A DNA stretch of 17,480 nucleotides from positions 1-17,480 of the forward strand of contig CAZYPK010000116.1 of the NCBI GenBank assembly GCA_964649195.1. The letters are read 5' to 3'. A program made the translations under genes and the position numbers. The DNA is from JTS-RE9 sp964649195 (GTDB lineage: Bacteria; Planctomycetota; Phycisphaerae; Phycisphaerales; Phycisphaeraceae). Under the pieces are notes generated by a model. It was not told the DNA's origin and ran no database searches. It saw only the letters and a list, made by a program, of their open reading frames with translations. This document shows, piece by piece, positions 6,392-13,521 of the stretch; position 1 is the stretch's first letter, and every line of letters begins with the position of its first letter.

Positions 6392-7270
6392 TCATTCGAT
6401 CGTTTTCGATTTCTGCTCGATCGTGAAATCGATCTTCGTCGTCTTCCCCGGCTCGATTTTCACCTTCACCGGCTTGACGTTGTCGCGGAAGACCTTGAGC
6501 TCGTGCCAGAGTGAAAGTTCATATTCGCCCGGCGGAAGGTCGTTGATTTCGTAGGTGCCTTGCGGGCCGGTGACATCGAAGAAGGGATGATCGATAATGT
6601 GGATGTAGCCGTTCATCCACGCCTTCGTGTTGCTCTTGAAGTAAACGCCGATCTCCGACTTCTGAGGCATCCAGACCATCGGAAGGCTCTGGGCGCCGAG
6701 GCTGGCCTCCACACCCGCGCTCGCTGAGGGGATGATGCTGGGAACGTGCAGTATCGGGTCCAGGTTGTGAACCTCGACCAACTGGCCGAATTGCATGGCG
6801 GTGACGTGCGGTTGGATGCGGCACTCGTGCAGTCGGATAACGGCGGTCTCACCGGGCGCCTGCCATTCCCGTTCGGGCAACCCCGCGGTGACATGGATCA
6901 GCACATTCTGCACCGTGTCGTTTTCACCGAGGACCGATCTTTCCTGGAGCAACGATTCCCGGCCCGCATAAAGGTTCGCACAGTAGGGGTCGTTGGCGAT
7001 GACCAGCGGTACGGTCTCCCACTTCTTCCCCACAAACTTCACAATCCCCTCCACGCGCCCGGGGGTGTTCGCATCCACCTCGACCGGCGGCGCGACCGGC
7101 GTCGTCACCGGATCGCGGCGCTCAGGCTTTTCCAGCGTCGCCACGTCATCGGGCGTCTGCTCGGCGTCCTGCCGCTGGCCGGCCCGTCCGATCAGCCAGA
7201 TGGACAGCAGCATCGCCAGCAGGGCGATGCGGAAGGTGGTGGCATTCTTTGCGGAAGGTTCGTCCGTCAT
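6392..7270 (-). CDS. cupredoxin-like envelope protein with carboxypeptidase-regulatory-type tail (292 aa)
   Basis: Residues 12-30 are a single N-terminal membrane anchor or uncleaved signal. A Pro/Glu/Asp-rich linker follows to about 70. Residues 70-225 match the cupredoxin-like family common in planctomycetes. Visible pieces are DPYCANLY, RLHECRIQPHV, and a VEVHNLDPILHVP block with H168 and H175. The C-terminal part (FFDVTGPQGTYEINDLPPGEYELSLWHE region, about 230-256) is a carboxypeptidase-regulatory-like beta sandwich. In many relatives the segment before W-M reads C-x-x-H-P-W-M and supplies metal ligands. Here it reads SNTKAWM, with S213 and K216. A copper site is therefore probably altered or lost. 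It is divergently placed to the secreted propeller gene; the 223-base gap may hold both promoters. Electron transfer or a structural role is possible; function is unknown. Confidence 0.7.
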   Translation of the reverse strand: MTDEPSAKNATTFRIALLAMLLSIWLIGRAGQRQDAEQTPDDVATLEKPERRDPVTTPVAPPVEVDANTPGRVEGIVKFVGKKWETVPLVIANDPYCANLYAGRESLLQERSVLGENDTVQNVLIHVTAGLPEREWQAPGETAVIRLHECRIQPHVTAMQFGQLVEVHNLDPILHVPSIIPSASAGVEASLGAQSLPMVWMPQKSEIGVYFKSNTKAWMNGYIHIIDHPFFDVTGPQGTYEINDLPPGEYELSLWHELKVFRDNVKPVKVKIEPGKTTKIDFTIEQKSKTIE

Positions 7271-7493
7271 TGCTGGTATTGTAGTACCACCGAAGCATAA
7301 AGTTACCAGTCAAACGGATCGGTCAATCTCCCATGCCAGGCGTTACAATCATTGCAGTCGTTTTTTCCGTTTGACCGCTCCGCGCGGGTGACCGCAGGCA
7401 CAGGCCATGTTTGGAGCATGTTGCGCCTTTGGCGGCCGTTTCAGTCAGGTTGAGTCAGTCGGATTTTTCCATTGCTTTTCAGGAGACATTCCC
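7271..7493. promoter_or_regulatory. divergent intergenic region
   Basis: This gap separates two divergent genes and must contain their start signals. The only clear element is the ribosome site AGGAG at 7481-7485, eight bases before ATG 7494, which decides the propeller start. The open frame extends to ATG 7407, but that extension has no signal-peptide character. TTGAC-like boxes exist on both strands around 7310-7380, but none has a well-spaced -10 partner, so I do not place promoters. Confidence 0.4.
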
Positions 7494-8819
7494 ATGCGAC
7501 GAACGGTTCTCTCTCTTTTCACCGCCGGCGTGCTGGCATTGACGGCTGCGGTTTCCCATGCGGAAAACTGGGGCAACTGGCGCGGTCCGAATCATGACGG
7601 CTCGACGACGGAAACGAAGTTGCCGACCAGGTTCTCGAAGGAGGAGAACGTGAAATGGGCGATCGACCTGCCCGGCTTCGGCCCTGCGACGCCGGTGGTC
7701 TGGGGCGATCGCGTGTTTGTGAGCGTGGCCACGCCTGAGCATCAGATGCTTGCCCTGGCCTATGACCGGGCGACAGGCAAGGAGCTTTGGCGGCACGTCA
7801 TCGCCGACGCCAAGCCTTCGGACAACCGATCGAACAAGGCAGGCCCTTCGCCGGTGACCGATGGCAAGCATGTCATCTTCTTCTATGGGTCGGGCGATCT
7901 GGCAGGCTTTACCGTGGAAGGCAAAAAACTCTGGCAGCGGCAGGTCTGCGAGGAGTATGGCGACTTCTCCTTCATGTGGACCTTCAGCAGCAGCCCGCTG
8001 CTTCACAAAGGCACGGCTTATCTGCCGATCCTTCAGAACACCAGGCCTTACCGTCAAGGCAAGTACAAGCCGGGCAAGGATTCGTTCCTGCTCGCCTTCA
8101 ACCCGGCAACCGGCGAAAATGTCTGGAAGGTCGATCGCCCTTCGGCAGCCGTCGCGGAATCACTCGAAGCCTTCACCACCATCGTTCCCTTCACCCACGA
8201 CGGCCGCGAGGAACTGCTGGTGACCGGCGGCGACTGCATCACCGGCCACGATCCCAAGACCGGCAAGGAACTGTGGCGCTGGGCGACCTGGAACCCCAAC
8301 AAGATCGGCCACTGGCGCCTGGTGCCTTCACCCGTTGCCGGCGCGGGCGTCGCCCTAGCCTGCGCGCCCAAGGGTGATCCGGTTTATGCCATCAAGCTGG
8401 GCGGCAATGGTGACATCTCCGCGAACGGGCTGGCATGGAAGAGCGAGAACCGCAATGTCAGCAGCGATGTCTCGACGCCGCTGTTTTACATGGGCAAGTT
8501 CTACGTGCTCAACAGTGATCGCCGGGCGCTGGTCTGCATTGAGCCTGCCGACGGCAAGGTGGTTTGGGAGATTGAGAAATTGCCCGGTCGCGCCAAGTAC
8601 GAGGCTTCACCCACGGGTGCGGATGGAAAGATTTACACGATCAACCACCGAGGCGAAGCCGATGTGGTCGATGCGGCCACCGGCGAGGTGCTTCACTCAA
8701 CCGACCTGAGCGTGCCGGGGATCACGGACAACCGGCCTTCGGTGGTCGCATCGCAAGGCAGCCTGTTCATCAAGGTGCACAACAAGCTTTACTGCTTCGG
8801 CGATGCGAACCGGAACTGA
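7494..8819 (+). CDS. secreted PQQ-binding-like beta-propeller protein (441 aa)
   Basis: The start at ATG 7494 is supported by AGGAG eight bases upstream and by an immediate signal peptide (residues 1-23, cleavage near SHA|ENW). The mature protein begins WGNWRGPNHDGS, the usual opening of planctomycete secreted PQQ-like proteins. Propeller blades are marked by motifs such as YDRATGKELWR, FNPATGENVWK, HDPKTGKELWR, IEPADGKVVWE and VDAATGEVLHS. The fold is that of PQQ dehydrogenases and BamB, but no PQQ-dehydrogenase catalytic or Ca2+-binding residues can be identified, and BamB function is not implied. Probably a periplasmic or surface scaffold, or a small-molecule-binding protein. It is monocistronic, ending before an inverted repeat shared with the convergent TPR gene. 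The fold is certain and the role unknown. Confidence 0.88.
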   Translation: MRRTVLSLFTAGVLALTAAVSHAENWGNWRGPNHDGSTTETKLPTRFSKEENVKWAIDLPGFGPATPVVWGDRVFVSVATPEHQMLALAYDRATGKELWRHVIADAKPSDNRSNKAGPSPVTDGKHVIFFYGSGDLAGFTVEGKKLWQRQVCEEYGDFSFMWTFSSSPLLHKGTAYLPILQNTRPYRQGKYKPGKDSFLLAFNPATGENVWKVDRPSAAVAESLEAFTTIVPFTHDGREELLVTGGDCITGHDPKTGKELWRWATWNPNKIGHWRLVPSPVAGAGVALACAPKGDPVYAIKLGGNGDISANGLAWKSENRNVSSDVSTPLFYMGKFYVLNSDRRALVCIEPADGKVVWEIEKLPGRAKYEASPTGADGKIYTINHRGEADVVDAATGEVLHSTDLSVPGITDNRPSVVASQGSLFIKVHNKLYCFGDANRN

Positions 8820-8824
8820 GGCAA

Positions 8825-8970
8825 GAAGCTATCAGCGGCCAGCTATCAGCCATCAGCTTTTCAGATTGCAGATTTCAAATCTCAAATTTCAGATTTCAGA
8901 TTTCAAACGTCACTCATCAGCCTTGCGCTTGTCGAAGGTCTCAAGCTGATGGCTGACGGCTGATAGCTTC
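8825..8970. repeat. inverted repeat between convergent genes, probable two-way terminator
   Basis: GAAGCTATCAGC (8825-8836) pairs with GCTGATAGCTTC (8959-8970). AGCCATCAGCTT (8848-8859) pairs with AAGCTGATGGCT (8943-8954). The left arm carries a few extra bases made of partial GCTATCAG duplications. The interior (8860-8909) is unusually AT-rich and made of CAGATTTCAAATC-type repeats. The element fills the gap between the propeller stop and the TPR-protein stop, which suits a bidirectional terminator. Confidence 0.75.
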
Positions 8971-8976
8971 GCTTTT

Positions 8977-10239
8977 TCACGCCGCCTTGGGCAGCCTGGC
9001 GGCGAGCGTGGTGGCGGCTTTGTAGTTGGGGTTGATGTCCAGCGCGGCCTGCACATGTTCGCAGGCGGAATCGGGATCGCCCAGCGCCGCTTCGCAGACG
9101 GCGGTGTGGTACAGCGTGTCGGCCCAGCCCGGTTTGCGAACGATCTGGGTTGAAAGCGTTTCGACGCTTTGCTGGAGTATCCACGTCAGCGGTGAAGCGG
9201 TCGCGGTCGTCGCCGCGGCAGGCTGCGTCACGCGATGAATCACTTCGCCGGCGCCGGCTTCCATCCAGGCTTCGGCCAGAAGGAAGACGCGCTCATCCTC
9301 ATCGGCAAGGCGCTCAAACCTTCGCTGCGCCAGTTCCACGAGGCGGGCCCGTTCGCGGCACAAGGCGCTGACGATCAGGCCGGCCCATGCTTCGGAATGA
9401 TCCTGATCCCTTCGCGTCAGTCGCCACCAGGTCCGGACCGCCGCCGCAAACCGGCCTGCGTGCATGAAGGCGCGGGCGAGGCCGGCCAGCGCGACACAGT
9501 GATCCACCTGTTTGAGCATCAGCGCCCGGCGATACCGCTCGATGGCGACATCGACGGCGCCGAGCCGCTCGGCATGACCGGCTGCTTCGAGCCACAACGC
9601 TCCATCCTCGGGACGCGATGCGAGCAGATCACGATACGCTTCCTCCGCATCGCGCTGCCGGCCGGCCTGTTTCATCCATTGCGCGGTCTGCCATCGCATC
9701 GCGCCTGGATCATCGCCTTGTTCAGGTTCGATCAGTTCGATGCCCGCCTGCGGATCACCGGTGGCCAGCAGATGCGCCAGCGTCCGGGCGGCGACGGTGT
9801 CCGTCGGATCGATGGCGATGATTCGCCGAAGGCCGGCGATGGTCCGTTCCGCCTGGCCGAGGCTTTCACCTGCGGCGGCGGCCAGCCGGTGCAGGTGGAC
9901 ATCATCGGGATGGGTTTCGATCAGCTCATCGAGAATGGCGAGCGCTTCGCCGTGGCGATCGAGTGCGGAGAGCGCTTGCGCACGCAGCAGGCGGATTTCG
10001 AAGGAATGATCAGCCGCGGCATTCAGATGATGGGCGGCATCGAGCGTGATCATGGCATCAGCGGGGCGTTGCAGCGACAGTTCGATGCGGGCGGTGAGCA
10101 GCACAGTGGCGACCTGATCGGGATCAAGCCTCCGCGCTTCCATCGCATGGCCAAGAGCCTGGGCGGGGCGATCGATGCGCATCGCCTCGCGGGCGCGATC
10201 GAGTGATTCAACGGCTTTGGCCTGGCTATGAAGTTTCAT
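8977..10239 (-). CDS. tetratricopeptide-repeat protein (420 aa)
   Basis: Almost wholly alpha-helical, with many TPR-like helix pairs. Examples are the segment from AREAMRIDRPAQALGHAMEA, then LRAQALSALDRHGEALAIL, ERYRRALMLKQVDHCVAL and a terminal ACEHVQAALDINPNYKAA. There is no signal peptide or membrane segment, so it is probably a cytosolic scaffold. The start ATG 10239 (MKLHSQAK) is preferred: it begins the first repeat and follows the upstream gene's stop after 56 bases. The frame could extend to 10359 but would then overlap that gene, and the added 40 residues look non-protein-like. It probably shares a transcript with the gene upstream at 10296-11324. The partner and process are unknown. 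Confidence 0.82.
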   Translation of the reverse strand: MKLHSQAKAVESLDRAREAMRIDRPAQALGHAMEARRLDPDQVATVLLTARIELSLQRPADAMITLDAAHHLNAAADHSFEIRLLRAQALSALDRHGEALAILDELIETHPDDVHLHRLAAAAGESLGQAERTIAGLRRIIAIDPTDTVAARTLAHLLATGDPQAGIELIEPEQGDDPGAMRWQTAQWMKQAGRQRDAEEAYRDLLASRPEDGALWLEAAGHAERLGAVDVAIERYRRALMLKQVDHCVALAGLARAFMHAGRFAAAVRTWWRLTRRDQDHSEAWAGLIVSALCRERARLVELAQRRFERLADEDERVFLLAEAWMEAGAGEVIHRVTQPAAATTATASPLTWILQQSVETLSTQIVRKPGWADTLYHTAVCEAALGDPDSACEHVQAALDINPNYKAATTLAARLPKAA

Positions 10240-10295
10240 GGTCGGACTCTGGAAGATCGGAGCAACCGGATCGCCGGTCGTGCGCGGGCTGTTTT

Positions 10296-11324
10296 TCAGG
10301 CGGCCAGTTCGTGCTGAAGGCGAAGCGCCATCGCCTGATTCGGTTCGCGTTGAAGCCATTGGTGCAGCCGCCGCCGGGCCACATCGATGCGGCCTTCGCC
10401 GGCCTCGCGGCGAATCAGGGCGGCGCGGAGGTCGGGGTATTTCGGATGGGCGTTGACCGCGCCCTTGAGCACCGTCGAGGCGGGCGGACCCACGGCAGGA
10501 TCATCCTGCAAACGGCTGAGAATGATCGCCAGCGGCGCGGCATAAGGATCGATGCGCAGCCCGCGATGAGCCCAGCGGCGGGCATCGTCAGGATCGGCGG
10601 CAAGCATGGCCAGATCCGCCATCGCCTGGCAGAGAATCAGCGTGCCGGGCTGATCCTCCACATCGCGGAGCATCTGGTGCATCGCGCCGCGGAGCATCGA
10701 GATGGTCTGCGCATCGGGGGCCAGCCGTTGGGCGGCGACCAGGCTGGGGATCACGTCGATCTGTTCGAGCAGTTCGCCGGCCAGTTGGTTGATGGTGGCT
10801 TCGGAGACGGCGGGGAGCGCCTTGATGGAGGAACCCATGAGCGTGGAAAGCCAGCGCATCGCCGCCGGGTCATGGCCATGTTCGCGGTGGAGCTGCTCGA
10901 CCAGCCGCGATCTTCCGCGAGGCTGCCCGGCCGCTTCGATGGCAATGCGAAGGCTCAGCGGGACGGGGTCGCCGTTTCGCCGGGCGGACGCGGGGGAGGC
11001 AAGCAATGCGGACGCTTCCTGCTTCCGGTTCAAAAGGAGCAGAAGACCGGCGAGCAGGGCGATGGCGTCGCCGGGGCAGGTGTCGTCGCGCCGCCAGTCG
11101 TGGAGTTCGAGGACCGCCGCATCCCGCCTTCCGCTGACCGACCAGTGCGCAAGACGGCGGAGCTTTTGCCCGGCTGTTTCATCAGCGGCCCGGCCTTCGA
11201 TGCCTTGCCGTGCGATCGTTGCCGGCGGCGCCTCGGCGCGGGCAAGCCAACGGGCGACCTTGCGTCGTCGGCGTCGATCAGCGAGTTGTCCGGTGAGTGA
11301 AGCCAAGCCCCCTCCAAACCGCAT
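10296..11324 (-). CDS. helical-repeat (TPR-like) protein of unknown function (342 aa)
   Basis: A basic N-terminus (RRRRRKVARWLARAE) precedes alpha-helical repeats. These include DAIALLAGLLLLLNRKQEASALL, a DARRWAHRGLRIDPYAAPLA block and a final GRIDVARRRLHQWLQREPNQAMA block, which look like diverged TPR units. There is no signal peptide, and the leucine-rich stretch near 90-100 is more likely a helix than a membrane span. It lies directly upstream of another TPR gene in the same direction with a 56-base gap, so the two proteins may work together. The ATG is preceded by a strong hairpin instead of a clear ribosome site. No named family was recognised. Confidence 0.72.
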   Translation of the reverse strand: MRFGGGLASLTGQLADRRRRRKVARWLARAEAPPATIARQGIEGRAADETAGQKLRRLAHWSVSGRRDAAVLELHDWRRDDTCPGDAIALLAGLLLLLNRKQEASALLASPASARRNGDPVPLSLRIAIEAAGQPRGRSRLVEQLHREHGHDPAAMRWLSTLMGSSIKALPAVSEATINQLAGELLEQIDVIPSLVAAQRLAPDAQTISMLRGAMHQMLRDVEDQPGTLILCQAMADLAMLAADPDDARRWAHRGLRIDPYAAPLAIILSRLQDDPAVGPPASTVLKGAVNAHPKYPDLRAALIRREAGEGRIDVARRRLHQWLQREPNQAMALRLQHELAA

Positions 11325-11338
11325 CGTGAATCGCTCAA

Positions 11339-11360
11339 CCTGCCGCTCAGGTGCGGCAGG
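11339..11360 (-). promoter_or_regulatory. hairpin in the leader of the TPR-like gene
   Basis: A perfect 8-bp inverted repeat, CCTGCCGC and GCGGCAGG around a six-base loop, lies 14 bases before the ATG at 11324. In the minus-strand transcript it would sit where a ribosome site is expected. It could be the end of an upstream terminator or a translation-control hairpin. The sequence alone does not decide. Confidence 0.4.
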
Positions 11361-11446
11361 CCGGTCATGCCTATGACGAACTCATCGGCAGCAGGGGCTG
11401 AAGGGTTTAGCGCGGTTTTGCAATGTGGGGATGGCGACCGTGCATT

Positions 11447-11476
11447 GGCGCATTTAGCCGTTCGCCTTGGCGAACG
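11447..11476 (+). repeat. 30-bp hairpin repeat, copy 1
   Basis: The copy begins GGCGCATTTAGCCG and ends with the perfect palindrome CGTTCGCCTTGGCGAACG. It differs at one base from the copy at 15299-15328. It resembles REP-type intergenic hairpins. It lies downstream of the truncated toxin. Between the two (11490-11520) is a short CGCAAAGAGT-CGCAAAAGG near-repeat. Confidence 0.75.
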
Positions 11477-11534
11477 GAGTATGGGATGGCCGCAAAGAGT
11501 CGCAAAAGGAACGCGGCAACAGGCGGGCAACCGT

Positions 11535-11585
11535 CTATAACGTCCCGAGCAGCACGTTCGTGTCGAAGAACAAGCGGTCGGTCAT
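11535..11585 (-). pseudogene. truncated PIN-domain (VapC-type) toxin, N-terminal stub of 16 codons
   Basis: The ATG overlaps the antitoxin stop in an ATGA, the normal coupling in these toxin-antitoxin pairs. The translated stub is MTDRLFFDTNVLLGTL followed by TAG. FFDTNVLL is the characteristic first strand of PIN-domain ribonucleases and includes the first metal-binding Asp (D8). Nothing after the stop resembles the rest of a PIN domain (about 130 residues, with three further acidic residues). Instead the sequence passes into repeat-like DNA and a 30-bp hairpin repeat. A deletion or repeat-associated rearrangement appears to have removed the toxin body. No ribonuclease activity is expected. 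Confidence 0.75.
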
Positions 11586-11827
11586 CGGCGTTCCCTGGCG
11601 AGAATGGCTCGTTCATAGAGGTTGCGGTCGCTGATCTTCGCGGAGACCTTGGCGAGGCCGCGCAACCTCCGCGTGATCGGGGCCGTCTTGCGCCTTGGCC
11701 GGCGCGGTGCGGTCATGGTGTCAACGAACTCGCTGAACATCGCGGAGACACTGGTCCCGCGCGCCTCGGCGATCCGTTTGGCCTTCTCGATCACGTCGCT
11801 GTCGGCGCTGAGGGTCAGTTTGGGCAT
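11582..11827 (-). CDS. ribbon-helix-helix antitoxin, DUF6364-like (81 aa)
   Basis: The N-terminus (PKLTLSADSDVIEKAKRIAE, residues 2-21) is a ribbon strand followed by the first helix of an RHH fold. ARGTSVSAMFSEFVDTM forms the second helix. The basic C-terminal tail (RRPRRKTAPITRRLRG, ending ERAILARERR) would normally bind the toxin. AGGAG lies seven bases before the ATG, one of the clearest ribosome sites in the window. An inverted-repeat operator sits directly upstream, suggesting autoregulation. The partner toxin is reduced to a stub, so this is an orphan antitoxin that may now act only as a small repressor, or may counter a related toxin elsewhere. Confidence 0.82.
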   Translation of the reverse strand: MPKLTLSADSDVIEKAKRIAEARGTSVSAMFSEFVDTMTAPRRPRRKTAPITRRLRGLAKVSAKISDRNLYERAILARERR

Positions 11828-11839
11828 GGGCGGACTCCT

Positions 11840-11870
11840 ATACGTATCACTTCACATCAATGATACGTAT
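11840..11870 (-). promoter_or_regulatory. antitoxin operator: 10-bp perfect inverted repeat
   Basis: ATACGTATCA (11840-11849) and TGATACGTAT (11861-11870) are perfect inverse copies 11 bases apart, and each contains the palindrome ATACGTAT. The near arm abuts the antitoxin ribosome site. Centre-to-centre spacing of 21 bases is two helical turns, which suits two RHH dimers on one face of DNA. Confidence 0.75.
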
Positions 11871-11889
11871 CGGAAGGCTCTCCGGGCAA
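11860..11889 (-). promoter_or_regulatory. probable antitoxin promoter overlapping the operator
   Basis: On the minus strand, TTGCCC (11889-11884) and TATCAT (11865-11860) are separated by 18 bases and match four and five of six consensus bases. The -10 box lies inside the distal operator arm, so repressor binding would block polymerase. This is inferred from sequence. Confidence 0.45.
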
Positions 11890-11918
11890 GTTCAACGCGC
11901 GGCACGCACAAGACCGCA

Positions 11919-13277
11919 TCATACGGCCAGCATCGGCTGAACCCGGGCGCCCTTCATGCGTCCCGCATCCAGATTGAGCTTCACCTGGCCTCCCACGATC
12001 GTGGTGATCGCCCGGCCTTTCACTTGCCAGCCGTGAAACGGACAGTTGCGGCTCCTGCTTCTGAACTCGTTCGCATCGATCGTCCACGAATGATTCGGAT
12101 CGATGATGGTCACATCCGCATCCGCTCCGACGCCCAGATGCCCCTTGGCGGATTCGAGTCCGACCAGTCTGGCGGAGTTGATGGTCATCATCGCCAGCAT
12201 GTGAGGCCAGTCGATCGCCTCGCTTTCGATCAGGGCCCGGGCATACAGGGGCAGCGCGCAGTCGAGGCCGATGATGCCGAACGGCGCCGCGGCGAATTCC
12301 AGTTCCTTTTCCTCCAGGGTGTGCGGCGCATGATCGGTGGCCAGCACGGTGATGGTGCCGTCGCGCACCCCTTCGATGATCGCCTCCACATCGCGCCTGG
12401 CGCGCAGCGGCGGGTTCATCTTGAAGTTGGTGTCATACGTGGAGCAGCTCTCTTCGGTGAGCAGCAGGTGGTGCGGCGCGGCCTCGGCGGTGATGTACGT
12501 CTGGCCGAACAGGTTTTTGCGGGCCTGGCGGATGAGTTCCACGCTCCCTCCGCTGCTGATGTGCTGCACGTGGTAGCGCACGCCGATGTTCTGGCTCATG
12601 TTCAGCAGGATGTCGCGCTGAATGATCAGCTCTTCCGCGACGCGGGGCCAGCCGGCCAGACCCAGCTTCGTGGCCAGGGCGCCGGCATTCATCACGCCGC
12701 CGCCCAGCTCGTGATCCTCGCAGTGCTGCATGAGCACCTTGCCGGTCATGGCGATGTACTGCATCGCCTTGTTCATCACCGCCGCGCTGCCCACCGCCAC
12801 GCCGTCGTCGGTGAAGCCCACCGCGCCGGCCTTGGACATCAGGCCGATCTCCGCCAGCTCCTTGCCTTCGCGCCCCTTGGTGATCGCTCCGACGGGATAG
12901 ACATTGGCCAGATTCGCCCGCCGGGACTGATGGAAGATGAACTCCACGCGGCCATCATCATCCAGGGCGGGGCGGGTGTTGGGCATGCAGCAGACGGTGG
13001 TGAACCCGCCGAAGACCGCCGAGGCCGCGCCGGTGGCGATGGTCTCCTTTTCCTCCTGCCCCGGTTCGCGGAAGTGAACGTGAATGTCCAGCAGCCCCGG
13101 CGAAACGATGCAGCCCGAGGCATCGATCACGGTCTGTTCACCGGCCGCTTCCGCCTTGGAGATTGTTCCCACGCGCCGCACTTTTCCATCGGCCAGCAGC
13201 ACATCCGTGATCTGATCGATGTTGTTGGCGACATCGATCACGCGACCATTTTTGATGAGGAGTTCGGACATGGGCAT
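11919..13277 (-). CDS. pyrC: dihydroorotase, class I (452 aa)
   Basis: An amidohydrolase that interconverts carbamoyl-aspartate and dihydroorotate, the third step of UMP synthesis, in the cytosol. The binuclear zinc site is complete: H66-x-H68 in DIHVHFREPG, D157 in GFTDDG, H185 in MQHCED, H239 in VQHISS and D315 in ATDHAPH. Substrate-binding R70, N100 and N288 are also present. Length and motif order fit class I (Bacillus-type) enzymes, with no sign of an inactive pseudo-dihydroorotase. The first ATG is used; ATG 13271 is an alternative, and neither has a clear ribosome site. No other pyrimidine gene, including pyrB, is adjacent. The neighbours are a toxin-antitoxin remnant and an unrelated membrane protein. 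Allantoinase or dihydropyrimidinase is less likely given the DIHVHFREPG, FKMNPPLR and ATDHAPH signatures. Confidence 0.95.
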   Translation of the reverse strand: MPMSELLIKNGRVIDVANNIDQITDVLLADGKVRRVGTISKAEAAGEQTVIDASGCIVSPGLLDIHVHFREPGQEEKETIATGAASAVFGGFTTVCCMPNTRPALDDDGRVEFIFHQSRRANLANVYPVGAITKGREGKELAEIGLMSKAGAVGFTDDGVAVGSAAVMNKAMQYIAMTGKVLMQHCEDHELGGGVMNAGALATKLGLAGWPRVAEELIIQRDILLNMSQNIGVRYHVQHISSGGSVELIRQARKNLFGQTYITAEAAPHHLLLTEESCSTYDTNFKMNPPLRARRDVEAIIEGVRDGTITVLATDHAPHTLEEKELEFAAAPFGIIGLDCALPLYARALIESEAIDWPHMLAMMTINSARLVGLESAKGHLGVGADADVTIIDPNHSWTIDANEFRSRSRNCPFHGWQVKGRAITTIVGGQVKLNLDAGRMKGARVQPMLAV

Positions 13278-13302
13278 AGCTTAACATTTTGAAGTGGCGT
13301 CG

Positions 13303-13358
13303 AGGCGAAGGCACGGAGGCATGGAGGCACGGAGGCACGGAGGCACGAAGGCACGAAG
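13303..13358. repeat. 8-bp tandem array, copy B (seven units)
   Basis: Seven units occur: AGGCGAAG, GCACGGAG, GCATGGAG, GCACGGAG, GCACGGAG, GCACGAAG and GCACGAAG. This is the same unit as the array at 5086-5133. It occupies the divergent gap between the dihydroorotase and the unknown membrane protein. The reading frame that runs through it to the right is an artefact extension of the downstream gene. Confidence 0.85.
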
Positions 13359-13385
13359 GGTGGCTGGGGCTGAGGCTCTGCGAAG

Positions 13386-13448
13386 CCCCGGCTCCCCCGG
13401 CTCCCCCGGCTCTCTCGGCTCTCTCGGCTCCTCCCGCTCCTCCCGCTC
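13386..13448. repeat. 9-bp tandem array (seven units) drifting in sequence
   Basis: Seven 9-base units run without spacers: CCCCGGCTC three times, then TCTCGGCTC, TCTCGGCTC-like, CTCCCGCTC and CTCCCGCTC-like variants. The sequence shifts gradually along the array. It starts 28 bases after the 8-bp array, and the two share one divergent intergenic region. A GGGTGGCTGGGGCT motif (13358-13371) joins them; the same 14 bases recur at 17368-17381. Confidence 0.8.
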
Positions 13449-13521
13449 CCCCGATGCTGTTGACTTTCCCCTCCCTGAACGATGCAATGCCTTGGGCGAT
13501 TCCCATCCTGCCGAGGTCTGC

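Noticed and set aside
7310..7380. TTGAC-like boxes as promoters of the two divergent genes
   Set aside because: No acceptable -10 box lies 16-18 bases from any of them on the correct strand.
11030..11530. A downstream fragment of the PIN toxin body
   Set aside because: I read the frames after the stub's stop on the same strand and found none of the later PIN acidic motifs; the sequence matches repeats instead.
11622..13292. Long plus-strand open frame opposite antitoxin and dihydroorotase
   Set aside because: The opposite strand holds a full set of dihydroorotase active-site motifs; this frame is its shadow.
13294..13521. N-terminal extension of the two-TM protein
   Set aside because: It is encoded entirely by the 8-bp and 9-bp arrays; a normal start with a purine-rich site exists at 13522.
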